The translations under genes were made by a program, and so were the position numbers. From NCBI GenBank assembly GCA_009746045.1, contig RPFO01000667.1, positions 7,131,046 to 7,195,045 of the forward strand: 64,000 nt of DNA. The letters are read 5' to 3'. How positions within the stretch are numbered: the first letter of the stretch is position 1; each line of letters begins with the position of its first letter. The stretch is from Mesostigma viride. Taxonomy: Eukaryota > Streptophyta > Mesostigmatophyceae > Mesostigmatales > Mesostigmataceae. Positions 63,700 to 64,000 of the stretch are shown here, in pieces. The notes below the pieces were generated by a model. It saw only the letters and a program-made list of their open reading frames with translations. It was not told the origin of the DNA and searched no databases.

Positions 63700-64000
63700 C
63701 AAAAAAAAAAAAAAAGAAAAGAAACATAACATCATTTAAATCCTTTTTCTCTAGCAAAAAATACTCACCTTATAACTTGCAAGCTAAAAACAATCATAAC
63801 AAATGCACTACCAACAAACAACCATGTGTGTGGAAGCCAGTATGGTGTTGGCGGATTGGGGGGCCCGGCTGGTCTACCCAACCCAATGATACTTATCTAT
63901 TGCCATGCACACTCCAGTTATTAAGAACAACCAAAGCTCGCATGCAAGCAAGTGTGCAAATATTCGGTAACCTTTTCAGGAGACCGCATGAATGAAGAAC
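63700..64000. other. No gene recognised
   Basis: A short poly-A run (63700-63720) and mixed-composition DNA. It may include an intron or 5' part of the preceding minus-strand gene. Confidence 0.4.

Overview
The window is nuclear DNA from a eukaryote. The evidence is GT-AG introns, a consensus TATA box, several non-LTR and LTR retrotransposon families, piggyBac transposons and long microsatellites. A FAR1-type zinc-finger gene, L1-like elements with an ORF1p-type protein and Ty3/gypsy chromoviruses would fit an alga, another aquatic protist or an early-branching plant/fungal lineage, but the species cannot be named from sequence alone. I see no rRNA, tRNA, CRISPR array or bacterial-style operon.

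Most of the 64 kb is transposon inside transposon. I name the families locally. LINE-A has an APE endonuclease/RT, a CACGTGAC/GTCACGTG hairpin at its 3' end and TTAA-type tails. LINE-B encodes ORF1 only (a 'half-LINE') and has a CTCC/GGAG 3' hairpin with AATTC or AATTA tails. LINE-C carries ORF1 plus APE/RT, has the same type of 3' hairpin and AATTT tails, and its 5' leader resembles that of LINE-B. Retroposon D has an acidic C-terminus and an ACTT tail. LINE-E has an RPD...DVSV nuclease-like C-terminus. Retroposon F is a short tail fragment. Gy1 and Gy2 are two full-length chromoviruses. PB1 and PB2 are piggyBac elements.

Layout. 1-2300: mosaic of retroposon D, an ORF1 remnant, LINE-A and LINE-B. 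2300-5300: no gene recognised, but a 650-bp drifting tetranucleotide array. 5340-7072: the best host gene, a small secreted Cys-containing protein with a TATA box and one intron, preceded by a doubtful exon. 7540-13480: LINE-C end, a 246-bp tandem duplication, and a second copy of the 1-2200 mosaic that carries a complete LINE-B (8808-11676), itself holding another LINE-B. 13768-15887: a TIR transposon with a TAA target duplication, filled by LINE-B, LINE-C and LINE-A and carrying an 86-bp palindrome. 15951-28509: Gy1, TSD GTGTC. 28617-46084: retroposon F, split by Gy2 (28753-46005, TSD GCATG), which contains PB1, PB2 and two LINE-E pieces. 46876-50936: LINE-A with an intact 1211-aa ORF2, inserted in a LINE-E fragment. 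51842-59131: LINE-C, split by a complete LINE-B. 59500-64000: a FAR1-type gene, a direct repeat, and a putative gene containing 1.1 kb of pure GTT/GCTGTT repeats.

Points that seem new. (1) LINE-B has a fixed ORF1-only structure and resembles LINE-C at both ends, which suggests a HAL1-like parasite of LINE-C. (2) The two chromoviruses share an added gene set: an ORF0 that starts inside the LTR, reads through the primer-binding site and joins a conserved 60-nt exon; an RNase H1-type hybrid-binding-domain ORF; and a long ORF3 after the chromodomain. They also share an ~80-nt almost invariant, foldable 3' element. (3) Filled/empty site pairs and tail-only insertions show directly how TTAA microsatellites are seeded. 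All target duplications were read by eye; no alignments or database searches were run.
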